From the NCBI GenBank assembly GCA_021155195.1, contig JAJNPV010000042.1:1-64000 (forward strand): 64,000 nt of DNA, read 5' to 3'. Source of the stretch: Ohtaekwangia sp. GTDB lineage: Bacteria > Bacteroidota > Bacteroidia > Cytophagales > Cyclobacteriaceae. A program made the position numbers and the translations under genes. This document shows positions 7,388-15,363 of this stretch, piece after piece. The notes beneath the pieces were generated by a model. The model was not told the origin of the DNA. It made no database searches and saw nothing but the letters and a program-made list of their open reading frames with translations. Position 1 is the stretch's first letter. Each line of letters starts with the position of its first letter.

Positions 7388-9442
7388 CTACTTCGAGCTA
7401 TTCTCATTACCCTCTTGCGTGGGTTCTGTAGTTTTATTTTCTGGGTCAGAACCATTCACGGATGGCAAAGTAGTTCCTTCCGGTTCAACTACGGTTGCGT
7501 TTGTGAATTTTTCATAAGTAGTTTGGGTAGCGAATGGTCGCTTGCCAATCAAACGCTCCAAATCACTCTGGAACAAAATTTCCTTTTCAAGAAGTTCTTT
7601 TGCTATTACTTCCAAATGATCGCGATGTTGTTCTAATAATTGCTTGGTGCGTTCAAATGCTGTATCAATAATTTTCTTTACCTCTTTATCAATCTTCTCC
7701 GCTGTTGCTTCCGAGTAAGGCTTGTTGAACGTATAGTCTGATTGTTTGGAATCATAGAAAGACATGTTTCCGATTTCCTTATTCATTCCATACACCGTTA
7801 CAATGCTATAAGCGAGTTTGGTAATTCGTTCAAGATCACTCAATGCACCGGTAGAAATTTTATTAAATACAATCTCTTCGGCAGCGCGACCTCCAAAGGT
7901 CATACACATTTCATCCATCAACTGTTCTGTCTGATAAAGGAATTGTTCCTTAGGAAGGTATTGTGCATAGCCGAGCGCAGCAACTCCACGCGGAACAATA
8001 CTTACCTTCACGAGTGGATCGGCATGTTCCAGAAACCAACCTGCCACAGCGTGACCCGCCTCATGGTACGCAACGATTCTTTTTTCATCGGCAGAGATGA
8101 TTTTTGTCTTCTTCTCAAGACCTCCAATCACGCGATCAATCGCATCATGAAAATCTTGCATTTCTACTTCAGGCTTATCTCTGCGCGCTGCAATCAAAGC
8201 AGCTTCATTACATACGTTGGCTATTTCAGCTCCGGCAAAACCCGGGGTTTGTGCTGCTAATTTTTTAACGTCTACGTTCTTCGAAAGTTTAATGGGCTTC
8301 AAATGAACTTTAAAGATTTGCTCACGACCGGCAATGTCCGGCTTATCAATACTGATTTGGCGATCGAAACGACCCGGACGTAACAACGCTGAATCCAATA
8401 CATCGGGTCTGTTAGTAGCCGCCAGAATGATTACTCCACTATCTGTTGCAAAACCATCCATCTCCACCAATAATGAGTTCAATGTATTTTCACGTTCGTC
8501 ATTCGAACCCGGCATCTGACCTCTTCCGCGTGAGCGACCAATCGCATCAATCTCATCGATGAACACAATGCATGGTGCTTTTTCTTTTGCCTGCTTAAAT
8601 AAATCGCGTACTCGAGCAGCTCCAACTCCTACAAACATCTCAACAAAATCAGATCCTGATAAAGAGAAGAAGGGCACGGCTGCTTCACCGGCCACTGCTT
8701 TTGCTAGTAATGTCTTTCCTGTTCCGGGAGGGCCCACTAATAAGGCACCTTTCGGGATTTTTCCGCCAAGCTTGGTAAACTTTTGTGGCGTCTTAAGAAA
8801 GTCAACAATCTCTTTTACTTCTTCTTTGGCCTCTTCAAGTCCGGCTACATCGGCAAACGTAATTTTTACTTTACTTTCCGCATCGAACAAAGCTGCCTTC
8901 GATTTTCCAATGTTAAAAATTTGACCACCCGGACCACCGCCACCGGTCATCCTGCGCATCAACATCCAAAAACCAAAAACAAGCAGCACTAAAAACCCAA
9001 TGTTGAAAAACATGTTGGTGTAATCCTGCCTGTCATCTACTTTAATATCTATCTTTTCCTCGCGTGGGATATTCTTGGTTATCTGATCGTACTTTTCTAA
9101 AAACTTATCGATGGAACCAACCTTCATTTTGTAGTGAGGGCCATTTTCGCTAATACCTAGCGTATTTCGTTGCTCCAGCTCTTGTTTGTAGCGTGCATTT
9201 TTAAGTGCATCGGCCTTAAGTGTGATTTCTATAATCCAAATATTGTCGCTTTTGATTTGAACGAGGCGTTTGATATCCTTCGCCTGAACCATATCTGTAA
9301 ATCGACTTTCTGTTATTTCTACTAATTCTCCTGTTTTAGTAAACCAGCTAATTGCTAAGATTACACCCACCAATGCAAGAATAACCCACATCTGATAGTT
9401 TGGGCGTGGTACCTTAGGTGCTACTTTCTTTTCCTTATCCAT
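7388..9442 (-). CDS. ftsH: ATP-dependent zinc metalloprotease FtsH
   Basis: The 684-residue protein has two transmembrane segments (residues about 18-34 and 143-161) around a short periplasmic domain. The AAA+ module follows (Walker A GPPGTGKT near 235, Walker B VFIDEIDAIG, SRH ending LRPGRFDRQI), then the M41 zinc protease motif HEAGH near 457. FtsH degrades misassembled membrane proteins and regulatory proteins such as those of lipid A synthesis. Length is normal; the C-terminal 40 residues are an unstructured Thr/Glu/Asn-rich tail. It lies 50 bases downstream of rsfS, a common Bacteroidota arrangement, and ends in a strong terminator. Confidence 0.97.
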   Translation of the reverse strand: MDKEKKVAPKVPRPNYQMWVILALVGVILAISWFTKTGELVEITESRFTDMVQAKDIKRLVQIKSDNIWIIEITLKADALKNARYKQELEQRNTLGISENGPHYKMKVGSIDKFLEKYDQITKNIPREEKIDIKVDDRQDYTNMFFNIGFLVLLVFGFWMLMRRMTGGGGPGGQIFNIGKSKAALFDAESKVKITFADVAGLEEAKEEVKEIVDFLKTPQKFTKLGGKIPKGALLVGPPGTGKTLLAKAVAGEAAVPFFSLSGSDFVEMFVGVGAARVRDLFKQAKEKAPCIVFIDEIDAIGRSRGRGQMPGSNDERENTLNSLLVEMDGFATDSGVIILAATNRPDVLDSALLRPGRFDRQISIDKPDIAGREQIFKVHLKPIKLSKNVDVKKLAAQTPGFAGAEIANVCNEAALIAARRDKPEVEMQDFHDAIDRVIGGLEKKTKIISADEKRIVAYHEAGHAVAGWFLEHADPLVKVSIVPRGVAALGYAQYLPKEQFLYQTEQLMDEMCMTFGGRAAEEIVFNKISTGALSDLERITKLAYSIVTVYGMNKEIGNMSFYDSKQSDYTFNKPYSEATAEKIDKEVKKIIDTAFERTKQLLEQHRDHLEVIAKELLEKEILFQSDLERLIGKRPFATQTTYEKFTNATVVEPEGTTLPSVNGSDPENKTTEPTQEGNENSSK

Positions 9443-9492
9443 TCCTATAAAAATTACAATTGATTAACTAACGTTCTAGTGTCTTTAAAGTT

Positions 9493-9864
9493 CTAATCTT
9501 CTATTTCTGTGATTTCGGCATCGCCCCACAGTTTCTCCAATGCATAATATTGTCTTTTGTCTTTTCGGAAAACATGCGACACCACATTTATATAGTCGAG
9601 AATCATCCACTCTTTATTGTTTTTTCCCTCCATGTGCCATGGCTTTTCTTTCATGGCCTTGAAAACCTCTTCGTCTATCGAGTCGCTTATGGCCTCCAAT
9701 TGTTTATCAGAATTTCCAGAACAGATTACAAAAAAATCGGCAACCGCATTTTTTATCTTTCTTAAATCCAACAGCACAATATCTGTGGCCTTCTTCTCCT
9801 GCATTCCTTTTATAATGGCATCGCTCAGTTTTTCAGAATCAATCCCTTTCTTTCTTTTAGCCAT
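9493..9864 (-). CDS. rsfS: Ribosome silencing factor RsfS
   Basis: This 123-residue protein matches the RsfS/Iojap family: DIVLLDLRKIKNAVADFFVI, the CSGNSDKQLEAISDSI segment and WMILDYINVVSHVF near the C-terminus. RsfS binds ribosomal protein uL14 and prevents subunit joining under nutrient limitation. It lies 50 bases upstream of ftsH on the same strand and diverges from birA with a 53-base gap that must contain both promoters. Confidence 0.93.
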   Translation of the reverse strand: MAKRKKGIDSEKLSDAIIKGMQEKKATDIVLLDLRKIKNAVADFFVICSGNSDKQLEAISDSIDEEVFKAMKEKPWHMEGKNNKEWMILDYINVVSHVFRKDKRQYYALEKLWGDAEITEIED

Positions 9865-9917
9865 TAACTATCTTCGATTTTTTAATTAGAACAATCTGCA
9901 AAGCTAACTAAAATACC

Positions 9918-10679
9918 TTGTATAAAATCCCTGCCAGCACCCTTTTCGTGGGAAAGAAGCTTGTTTATGTGCCAGAATGTCATTCAACAAACACACTTGC
10001 AGCCGAACTTAGCCAGCGTGGTTCTGTGGTGGAGGGCACGCTCGTAATTACCAGTAACCAATTTGGTGGGCGCGGTCAGCGAGGTAATCAATGGATTTCG
10101 GAGCCCGGAAAGAATCTTACCTTTTCACTAATTCTAAAACCAACATTTCTAAAACCGGATCAACAATTTCGGCTTACGCAAGTTATCTCGCTGGCTGTGG
10201 CCGATTATACAAAAGGCAGAACTCATCATATTGTGAAAATAAAGTGGCCGAATGATGTGCTCGCCAATAACAAAAAAATCTGCGGCATCCTGATAGAGAA
10301 TTCAATTTCAGGAGATACCATCCAAAACTCTATTGTGGGAGTTGGGCTAAACATAAACCAAACAGAATTTACGGAAAATAAGGGAACTTCGTTAAAGAAT
10401 GAAACGGGTTTGGATTTTGATTTGCAATATGAATTAAATGAGTTGTTGCTCTGCATAGAAGTTCGCTACCTGCAACTGCGTGATGGAAAAATTGAAAGGC
10501 TAGCCGAGGACTATTTGCAACGACTTTATCGGATTGGTGAAATACACTCTTTTCGAATTGGGGACAACAAAAAGCAAGGAGTGATAGAAGGCGTTGATCA
10601 GCGTGGTAGACTTGTTGTTTTGATCGATGACGTCAAACAGTTTTTCGATCTTAAGGAAATTAGTTTTGGAGATCAGTAA
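9918..10679 (+). CDS. birA: Biotin--[acetyl-CoA-carboxylase] ligase
   Basis: The 253-residue protein is a BirA catalytic domain without the N-terminal DNA-binding HTH, so it is an enzyme and not a repressor. It shows the biotinyl-AMP loop (GGRGQRGNQW near residues 50-59) and KIKWPNDVLANNKKICGILIE with the catalytic Lys, followed by the C-terminal SH3-like cap (GVIEGVDQRGRLVV). It attaches biotin to carboxylase carrier domains. I start it at the TTG at 9918 because the conserved residues MYKIPASTLF begin there and there is no nearby ATG. Confidence 0.93.
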   Translation: MYKIPASTLFVGKKLVYVPECHSTNTLAAELSQRGSVVEGTLVITSNQFGGRGQRGNQWISEPGKNLTFSLILKPTFLKPDQQFRLTQVISLAVADYTKGRTHHIVKIKWPNDVLANNKKICGILIENSISGDTIQNSIVGVGLNINQTEFTENKGTSLKNETGLDFDLQYELNELLLCIEVRYLQLRDGKIERLAEDYLQRLYRIGEIHSFRIGDNKKQGVIEGVDQRGRLVVLIDDVKQFFDLKEISFGDQ

Positions 10680-10724
10680 TCCATCGTTATTAAATAGTGG
10701 GTTTTATTTTACTTTGCATTTGAA

Positions 10725-11351
10725 ATGATTAAAATCCAATCGCTTTCCTATTCTTACAACACGTCAAAGAAAATTCACTTTACAGATTTGGAGATTCAAA
10801 ACAATACCCAATTTCTTTTGTTGGGTGAATCGGGTAGCGGAAAGACTACGCTGCTTCATTTGCTGGGCGGACTTTTGAATTCGCAAAAAGGAACTATAGA
10901 AGTGAATGGCATGGATCTTACCAAGCTTTCAGAAGCTGAGCTTGATCGTTTTCGCGGAACCCATTACGGATTTATTTTTCAGCGCAATCATTTAATTCAG
11001 GCGCTTACGGTTGAGAAGAATTTATTGCTAGCGCCTTTCCTGGCGGGATTAAAACAAGATTCCGATCGGATAGAAGAAGTGTTGGAACAACTTGGCATTG
11101 CAGATAAGAAGCATTCGAAAATTCAGGAGTTAAGTTTGGGGCAAGCGCAGCGGGTGGCTATTGCAAGAGCAGTGCTCAACAAGCCCGCCATCATCCTGGC
11201 TGATGAACCGACTTCAGCGTTAGATGATAAAAATTGTGACCGGGTGAGTGAGTTGTTGCTAACCGTTGCCAAACAAAATCAGGCTACATTGGTAATTGCA
11301 ACACACGATCAGCGTTTGAAAAACAAGATCACGAACTTAATTCAACTGTAA
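10725..11351 (+). CDS. ABC transporter ATP-binding protein (LolD/MacB type)
   Basis: The 208-residue ATPase has Walker A GESGSGKTTLL near residue 34, a Q-loop in FIFQRNHLIQ, the signature LSLGQAQRVAIARA and Walker B IILADEPTSALDD, with the switch His in IATHDQ. This size and the MacB/LolD-like sequence fit a type VII ABC system that works on periplasmic or outer-membrane substrates and does not import. Its stop codon overlaps the start of the permease by one base (TAATG), so the two form one transporter. Confidence 0.92.
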   Translation: MIKIQSLSYSYNTSKKIHFTDLEIQNNTQFLLLGESGSGKTTLLHLLGGLLNSQKGTIEVNGMDLTKLSEAELDRFRGTHYGFIFQRNHLIQALTVEKNLLLAPFLAGLKQDSDRIEEVLEQLGIADKKHSKIQELSLGQAQRVAIARAVLNKPAIILADEPTSALDDKNCDRVSELLLTVAKQNQATLVIATHDQRLKNKITNLIQL

Positions 11352-12643
11352 TGAATTTGTTAACCCTCGTGATCAGTTATTTAAAAGCGAAGCCACTCAA
11401 TACACTGTTGAACATTCTCTTGTTGGCGTTGGGCATTGCCGTGATCACCATCTTGCTGTTGTTCAATCATCAACTGCGAGAGAAAATTTCTGATAACACC
11501 AAAGGAATTGATTTGGTAGTGGGCGCGAAGGGCAGTCCGCTACAATTAATTCTTTGCAATGTTTTCCATATTGATTTTCCTACTGGAAACATTAACCTGA
11601 AAGAAGCAGAGGGATTAGCAAAACACCGATTGGTGAAGAATGCTATACCATTGGCGTTAGGCGATAGTTATCAAAACTTTCGCATTGTAGGCACACATCC
11701 AACGTACGCTGATTTATATCAAGCCGAATTGGCTACGGGAGTTTGGTGGTCAGCTGATTTGGAAGTGGTCGTTGGTGCAACTACTGCAGAGTTACTCCAA
11801 CTAAAAGTAGGCGATACATTTGAAAGTGCGCACGGGTTAAGCAAAGAAGGTCACGCTCATGACGAAAATCCATTTGTAGTGAAAGGCGTGCTAAAGAAAA
11901 CAAACAGCGTAATCGATAATTTAATTTTAACCAATGTATCCAGCATTTGGAAAGTGCATGAAGAACACGATTCGACAGACATCTCTAAAAACTCCATAGC
12001 CCCTTCTCTTTTGGAGAAGGGTGAAGGGATGAGGCAACAAGAGGAAAAGTTTTTAGAGATGTCTGTTTTAGTCCCCACGCATGTTGCCGGAGATTCAACC
12101 AAAGAGATAACGTCCTTACTAATTAAATATCGCAACCCGATTGCTGCTATACAATTGCCCCGCTACATTAATAGCCTCACATCCATGCAGGCAGCTTCGC
12201 CTGCGTTTGAGGCTGCGCGGCTCTTTTCAATTTTGGGTGTGGGTGTGGAAGCACTTACCGGGTTCGCGTATGTACTAATTTTAATTTCTGCGCTCAGTAT
12301 TTTTATTGCGTTGTATAATTCATTGAAGGAGCGCCAATATGATTTGGCCATTATGCGCTCGATGGGCGCAAGCCGAACAAAATTATTTGTAGCCACCCAA
12401 CTCGAAGGAGTTATGCTAACCGTGCTGGGGAGTTTGTTGGGATTAGCGTTGGGTCACCTTGTGCTCTTTGTGTTTACATCCCTCATAGCCGAAAGCCAGA
12501 AGACAGGTATGAGTGCGTTTGTGTTTTATAAGGAAGAACTCTATCTCTTTGCAGGAAGTCTTGTACTGGGAATTTTGTGTTCGCTCATTCCATCATTTCA
12601 AGCTTACCGCACGGATATTCATAAAGTGTTGGCGGGGAGTTAG
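11351..12643 (+). CDS. FtsX/MacB-type ABC permease with in-frame palindrome insert
   Basis: The 430-residue permease has one N-terminal transmembrane helix (about residues 15-38), a large periplasmic MacB-like domain and three C-terminal helices (about 300-325, 350-375, 395-420), including the FtsX signature YDLAIMRSMGASR. It partners with the overlapping ATPase gene, probably to move lipoproteins, peptides or other envelope substrates by mechanotransmission. About 30 residues near 209-239 (from TDISKNSIAPSLLEKGEGMR onward) are encoded by a nested inverted repeat at 11975-12066 and look like an insertion relative to the family. The frame stays open, so the protein may still work. Confidence 0.9.
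   Translation: MNLLTLVISYLKAKPLNTLLNILLLALGIAVITILLLFNHQLREKISDNTKGIDLVVGAKGSPLQLILCNVFHIDFPTGNINLKEAEGLAKHRLVKNAIPLALGDSYQNFRIVGTHPTYADLYQAELATGVWWSADLEVVVGATTAELLQLKVGDTFESAHGLSKEGHAHDENPFVVKGVLKKTNSVIDNLILTNVSSIWKVHEEHDSTDISKNSIAPSLLEKGEGMRQQEEKFLEMSVLVPTHVAGDSTKEITSLLIKYRNPIAAIQLPRYINSLTSMQAASPAFEAARLFSILGVGVEALTGFAYVLILISALSIFIALYNSLKERQYDLAIMRSMGASRTKLFVATQLEGVMLTVLGSLLGLALGHLVLFVFTSLIAESQKTGMSAFVFYKEELYLFAGSLVLGILCSLIPSFQAYRTDIHKVLAGS
11975..12066. repeat. Nested palindromic element inserted inside a coding gene
   Basis: Outer arms of 19 bases, 11975-11993 and 12048-12066, are exact reverse complements (ACAGACATCTCTAAAAACT and its complement). Between them a second hairpin has an 8-bp stem, 12001-12008 with 12014-12021 (CCCTTCTC / GAGAAGGG). 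The whole 92 bases are translated in frame within the FtsX-like permease. The architecture resembles small palindromic repeats that spread in genomes and can insert in reading frames. No other copy is apparent in this window. Confidence 0.8.
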
Positions 12644-12713
12644 TAACCCCTCCTTTTTCTCTGCCATAGTTTGAAATGTAAGCACTTGCTTAATATATTC
12701 GTTAGCTGCCACG

Positions 12714-13226
12714 ATGGAAATACATGAAAAAATTCTTGTTTGCTTGTATGAATTCAGAAATGACTCTGATTATCATGACCTATTTAATGAATTCGAACAA
12801 GGGGATTATGAAGTTATTTGGGACAGAGTTAATTCATTGTGTAATGAGAAGTTAATTGAAACACAACTTGATGTCTATATAGGTTGGAGTGGACCGACAA
12901 AGCCTAAACACAATTTGTTTGCGCGCATTACAAAACAAGGGATTGAACATGTTAAGATCAACATAATAAACAAAAAGCAGAAGGATAGAGAAGAAAGAAA
13001 AAGATTTTTGATTACGACTGTAATCTCGATTGCGTTTCTATTAGCGGCTGCTTATGGCATTTATCAGACTAACAGAACCAACAAATTTGAAAGAGACAAC
13101 TTAATAATTAATCAAGAGAATGACTCTTTGAGAAATGTCAATAATAAGTTAGATGAGGAATTGAAGTTTATTAACCTGGAATTCAGTAAACTCAAGTCCG
13201 ACACAAGTAAGTTGAAGTTAAAATGA
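12714..13226 (+). CDS. Small membrane protein with C-terminal coiled coil, unknown function
   Basis: The 170-residue product has a helical, charged N-terminal 85 residues that could be a winged-helix-like fold (IHEKILVCLYEFRNDSDYHD; LFARITKQGIEHVKINIINKK). One transmembrane helix follows (FLITTVISIAFLLAAAYGIY, about 98-118), then a coiled coil (LIINQENDSLRNVNNKLDEE onward). I recognise no named family. It is AT-rich and lies in an accessory patch with a broken membrane ORF and a toxin-antitoxin pair. The next ORF continues in the same frame after its TGA stop. Confidence 0.6.
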   Translation: MEIHEKILVCLYEFRNDSDYHDLFNEFEQGDYEVIWDRVNSLCNEKLIETQLDVYIGWSGPTKPKHNLFARITKQGIEHVKINIINKKQKDREERKRFLITTVISIAFLLAAAYGIYQTNRTNKFERDNLIINQENDSLRNVNNKLDEELKFINLEFSKLKSDTSKLKLK

Positions 13227-13250
13227 AATTCATTTATATGTCCTGAAATA

Positions 13251-13528
13251 GAGTATGAAAAAATACACTGGACAGTTTTAAGTGCAACTTCAGGACTTTT
13301 CCTCTTACTTATTTTTTTGTACACATTAATTAACTACGATAGCATGTCAAGTTCTGGCGGTTGGGGGATAGTAGGAATGATTGGGCTCATGGGACTAGGA
13401 CTTTTTGGCTTTTTTGTTGACTATGTTTTACAAGCTTTATTAAAGGACAAAAGACGTTTGAATTTTTTTTTGAATTAGTTAGCCTGGTGATTTTTTTAAT
13501 TCTAATTCTTTTAGATAAGTTGACTTAA
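13251..13528 (+). pseudogene. Frameshifted small membrane-protein ORF
   Basis: The frame entered at GAG TAT GAA AAA (13251) is open to a TAG at 13476-13478 and encodes two hydrophobic helices (GLFLLLIFLYTLI and WGIVGMIGLMGLGLFGFF) ending KDKRRLNFFLN. A run of nine Ts at 13463-13471 lies just before the stop. Adding one T would continue the protein through a third helix (LVSLVIFLILILLDKLT) to a TAA at 13526-13528. No ATG/GTG/TTG start precedes the first helix, and the frame is simply open from the previous gene's TGA. It is either a decayed gene or a sequence error in a homopolymer. Confidence 0.5.
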
Positions 13529-13588
13529 GTCTCAGGTTGTTGCAGGTCGCCAGACCCGCTCGAAGATGACATATAAGAACAGATCAAT

Positions 13589-13828
13589 CTACATTGTATA
13601 AAAATCATCTAAGAATTGCTTCTTAGTGATCGATAATATTCTCAAATGGTTTTTAATGATAAATTCTGGAACCGGAGTAATATGACTTTGCAGAGTTATT
13701 GGACGCAATAAATCATGCCGGGTATAATGTTCATGCCCACCTTTGGTGCGGGCGCATCTGCAACCAATATGTTCCAGGTATTTTCTGTAATCGTCAAGCC
13801 CAATGTTTCTTAAATGATGGGTAGACAT
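13589..13828 (-). CDS. HicA-family toxin (mRNA interferase)
   Basis: The 79-residue protein fits the HicA/YcfA double-stranded-RNA-binding-like fold. It has a conserved glycine-histidine segment, RTKGGHEHYTR (residues about 28-38), with the catalytic His, followed by ITLQSHITPVPEFIIKNHLR. HicA toxins cleave mRNA and block translation. The gene is 9 bases downstream of the HicB-like antitoxin gene, in the antitoxin-first order seen in many HicBA loci. The usual N-terminal basic helix is replaced by GLDDYRKYLEHIGCRCAR. Confidence 0.75.
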   Translation of the reverse strand: MSTHHLRNIGLDDYRKYLEHIGCRCARTKGGHEHYTRHDLLRPITLQSHITPVPEFIIKNHLRILSITKKQFLDDFYTM

Positions 13829-13837
13829 TTAAAGAGA

Positions 13838-14215
13838 TCAGGCTGGGATGGCTACAGTCTCATCGGTCTTACGAAAATCTTTTTCCGTAAAAATCTCTTC
13901 TAAATAACTCCTACTTTGTAATAATTCCGAAAGTGAGGGAGCTGTGACTTTTTTTTTCTTAGAGATAGTCCATCCAAGTCGCTCTAATTCCTGAAAAACG
14001 GTTTCTTTATTAGAAGTGTATTTTAAAAATTCCTCCATCGCAAGATTATAAGATTCCTTTGCTTTTTCTTCGGTTTTGCCATAGCCTGTAAGATCTAAAG
14101 CAGGGGAATAGAAAAAGTGTAAGCCTTCTTCTTCAAATTCGATCAGGCTTAATTTTACGTTAATCCAATTGTGCCCGTCTCTATATTCAGAGGTGTGACC
14201 GACTTTTTTAGGCAT
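13838..14215 (-). CDS. HicB-like antitoxin
   Basis: The 125-residue protein has a degraded HicB/RNase-H-like core: strands around LIEFEEEGLHFFYSPALDLTG (about 24-44, written here in outline), then the helix TEEKAKESYNLAMEEFLKY, as in HicB proteins that start with a short beta-sheet and an E-x-A helix. The C-terminal part (APSLSELLQSRSYLEEIF) would hold the DNA-binding or dimerisation region. It precedes the HicA-like toxin by 9 bases and should neutralise it and repress the operon. It is less typical than the toxin, so the family call rests partly on context. Confidence 0.68.
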   Translation of the reverse strand: MPKKVGHTSEYRDGHNWINVKLSLIEFEEEGLHFFYSPALDLTGYGKTEEKAKESYNLAMEEFLKYTSNKETVFQELERLGWTISKKKKVTAPSLSELLQSRSYLEEIFTEKDFRKTDETVAIPA

Positions 14216-14400
14216 TGTAATAATGTTTTAGGATTGAGGCAACAAGATAGACGATTTTGAGCCAAAATTGCAAACCCCAATTATCTCATTTAACTGAAGC
14301 AAATAGCGATTGGTTTCATTCTCTAAAGAAATAACCTTAATTGACTAATCATTATAATTTCCACTCGTATAGTTTTCATTTTTAAAAGGCGTTAATTATT

Positions 14401-14408
14401 TACTTTTG
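14401..14408 (+). promoter_or_regulatory. Candidate -7 element (TACTTTTG) for metal cluster
   Basis: TACTTTTG at 14401-14408 matches the Bacteroidota -7 consensus TAnnTTTG and lies 17 bases before the ATG at 14426. No clear -33 TTTG is seen at the expected distance, so this is a partial match. The rest of 14216-14425 is AT-rich and without ORFs. Confidence 0.35.
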
Positions 14409-14425
14409 AGGGTAATTTTGATTGT

Positions 14426-14860
14426 ATGACCCGTTCATGTCTTTTAATACTTTTTTCACTCATCACTGTATCAGCCTTTGCCCAAACGGATGGCTGGTCA
14501 GTGTTTGCCAAAACCAAGTTTGATGCAAAGTATAATGAGAAGGCGGCCGAGTATTTCTTATTCCCAACCTTCTCTGCCGATTTGAAAGCACAAGAGGGTA
14601 AGCAATTTGATTTGGAAGGTTATTATTTACCAATTGATGTGGAGGGCAATGCGTATATTATTCTATCCAAGTTCCCCTACAGTCAGTGTTTTTTTTGTGG
14701 AGGTGCAGGACCGGAGTCTATTGCTGAGGTTTATTTTAAAGGGAAAACTCCAACCTTTGAGCCGGATCAGTTCATTAGAATTAAGGGAAAGTTGAAATTA
14801 AATGATTCGGATTTGGAACACGGGAACTTTATTTTGGAAGAAGCGGTACTTGTAAAGTAA
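14426..14860 (+). CDS. Secreted CFFCGGAG-motif protein (DUF3299-like, metal cluster)
   Basis: The 144-residue protein carries a signal peptide (MTRSCLLILFSLITVSAFAQ). The mature domain has OB-like strands (FDLEGYYLPIDVEGNAYIIL) and a conserved Cys motif, SQCFFCGGAGPESIAEVYF (about residues 87-105), then an IKGKLKLNDSD strand. This resembles DUF3299-type proteins, whose function is not known; the Cys pair could bind a metal or be redox-active. It is the first gene of a four-gene plus-strand cluster with a His/Cys-rich protein, a TonB receptor and a lipoprotein, which suggests a role in metal handling. Confidence 0.7.
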   Translation: MTRSCLLILFSLITVSAFAQTDGWSVFAKTKFDAKYNEKAAEYFLFPTFSADLKAQEGKQFDLEGYYLPIDVEGNAYIILSKFPYSQCFFCGGAGPESIAEVYFKGKTPTFEPDQFIRIKGKLKLNDSDLEHGNFILEEAVLVK

Positions 14861-14890
14861 TTATCAGACCTTTACCACCAACAGTCATTA

Positions 14891-15298
14891 ATGAGTTCTT
14901 TTAAAAAAATAGTAAAGACTTATTTAAACATCGCAAAAATACTTGCAGCGGTTCTGTTGGCTGCTGCCTATATTATTGGCAACTCACCAGGCGAAGCACT
15001 TCATAAACTTTTTCACAATCAGGAGACCATTGTTCACACGGTCGACCAAGAGAAAGATTCATGTCACCGTACTATTTTTCATCAGGAGAAAGAAGACGGG
15101 TGCAAGCATAAATCACACATTAGCAAAGTAGAGAAGTGTACGTTGTGTCATGCACTATCGCACATTGATCAAATTGCTATTTCAGATTCTACCTGCGAAT
15201 TCATTTCAACAGATGAGGAGGTCGCTGGTAAGATAATTTCACACCACTTCTCTTTAACAGATTCCAATCTTCCTGCGCGCGCTCCTCCGGTAGCTTAA
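14891..15298 (+). CDS. His/Cys-rich small exported protein, putative metal binding
   Basis: The 135-residue protein has one N-terminal transmembrane or signal segment (IAKILAAVLLAAAYIIG). The remainder is rich in possible metal ligands: LHKLFHNQETIVH, CHRTIFHQ, GCKHKSHI, CTLCHALSHID, and a late EEVAGKIISHH. I do not recognise a characterised family. It lies 30 bases after the CFFCGGAG protein and 65 before a TonB receptor, so it could be a periplasmic metal chaperone or sensor for that receptor. The metal cannot be named from sequence. Confidence 0.7.
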   Translation: MSSFKKIVKTYLNIAKILAAVLLAAAYIIGNSPGEALHKLFHNQETIVHTVDQEKDSCHRTIFHQEKEDGCKHKSHISKVEKCTLCHALSHIDQIAISDSTCEFISTDEEVAGKIISHHFSLTDSNLPARAPPVA

Positions 15299-15363
15299 TT
15301 GCATCCTTGATTTAATCATTTTGCTGGCTACTCTTAGCTGGTGTCTCTTAATTTATTTATTGA

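Noticed and set aside
7742..8260. 172-codon plus-strand ORF
   Set aside because: It lies wholly antisense to ftsH and has no recognisable family, so it is a codon-bias shadow.
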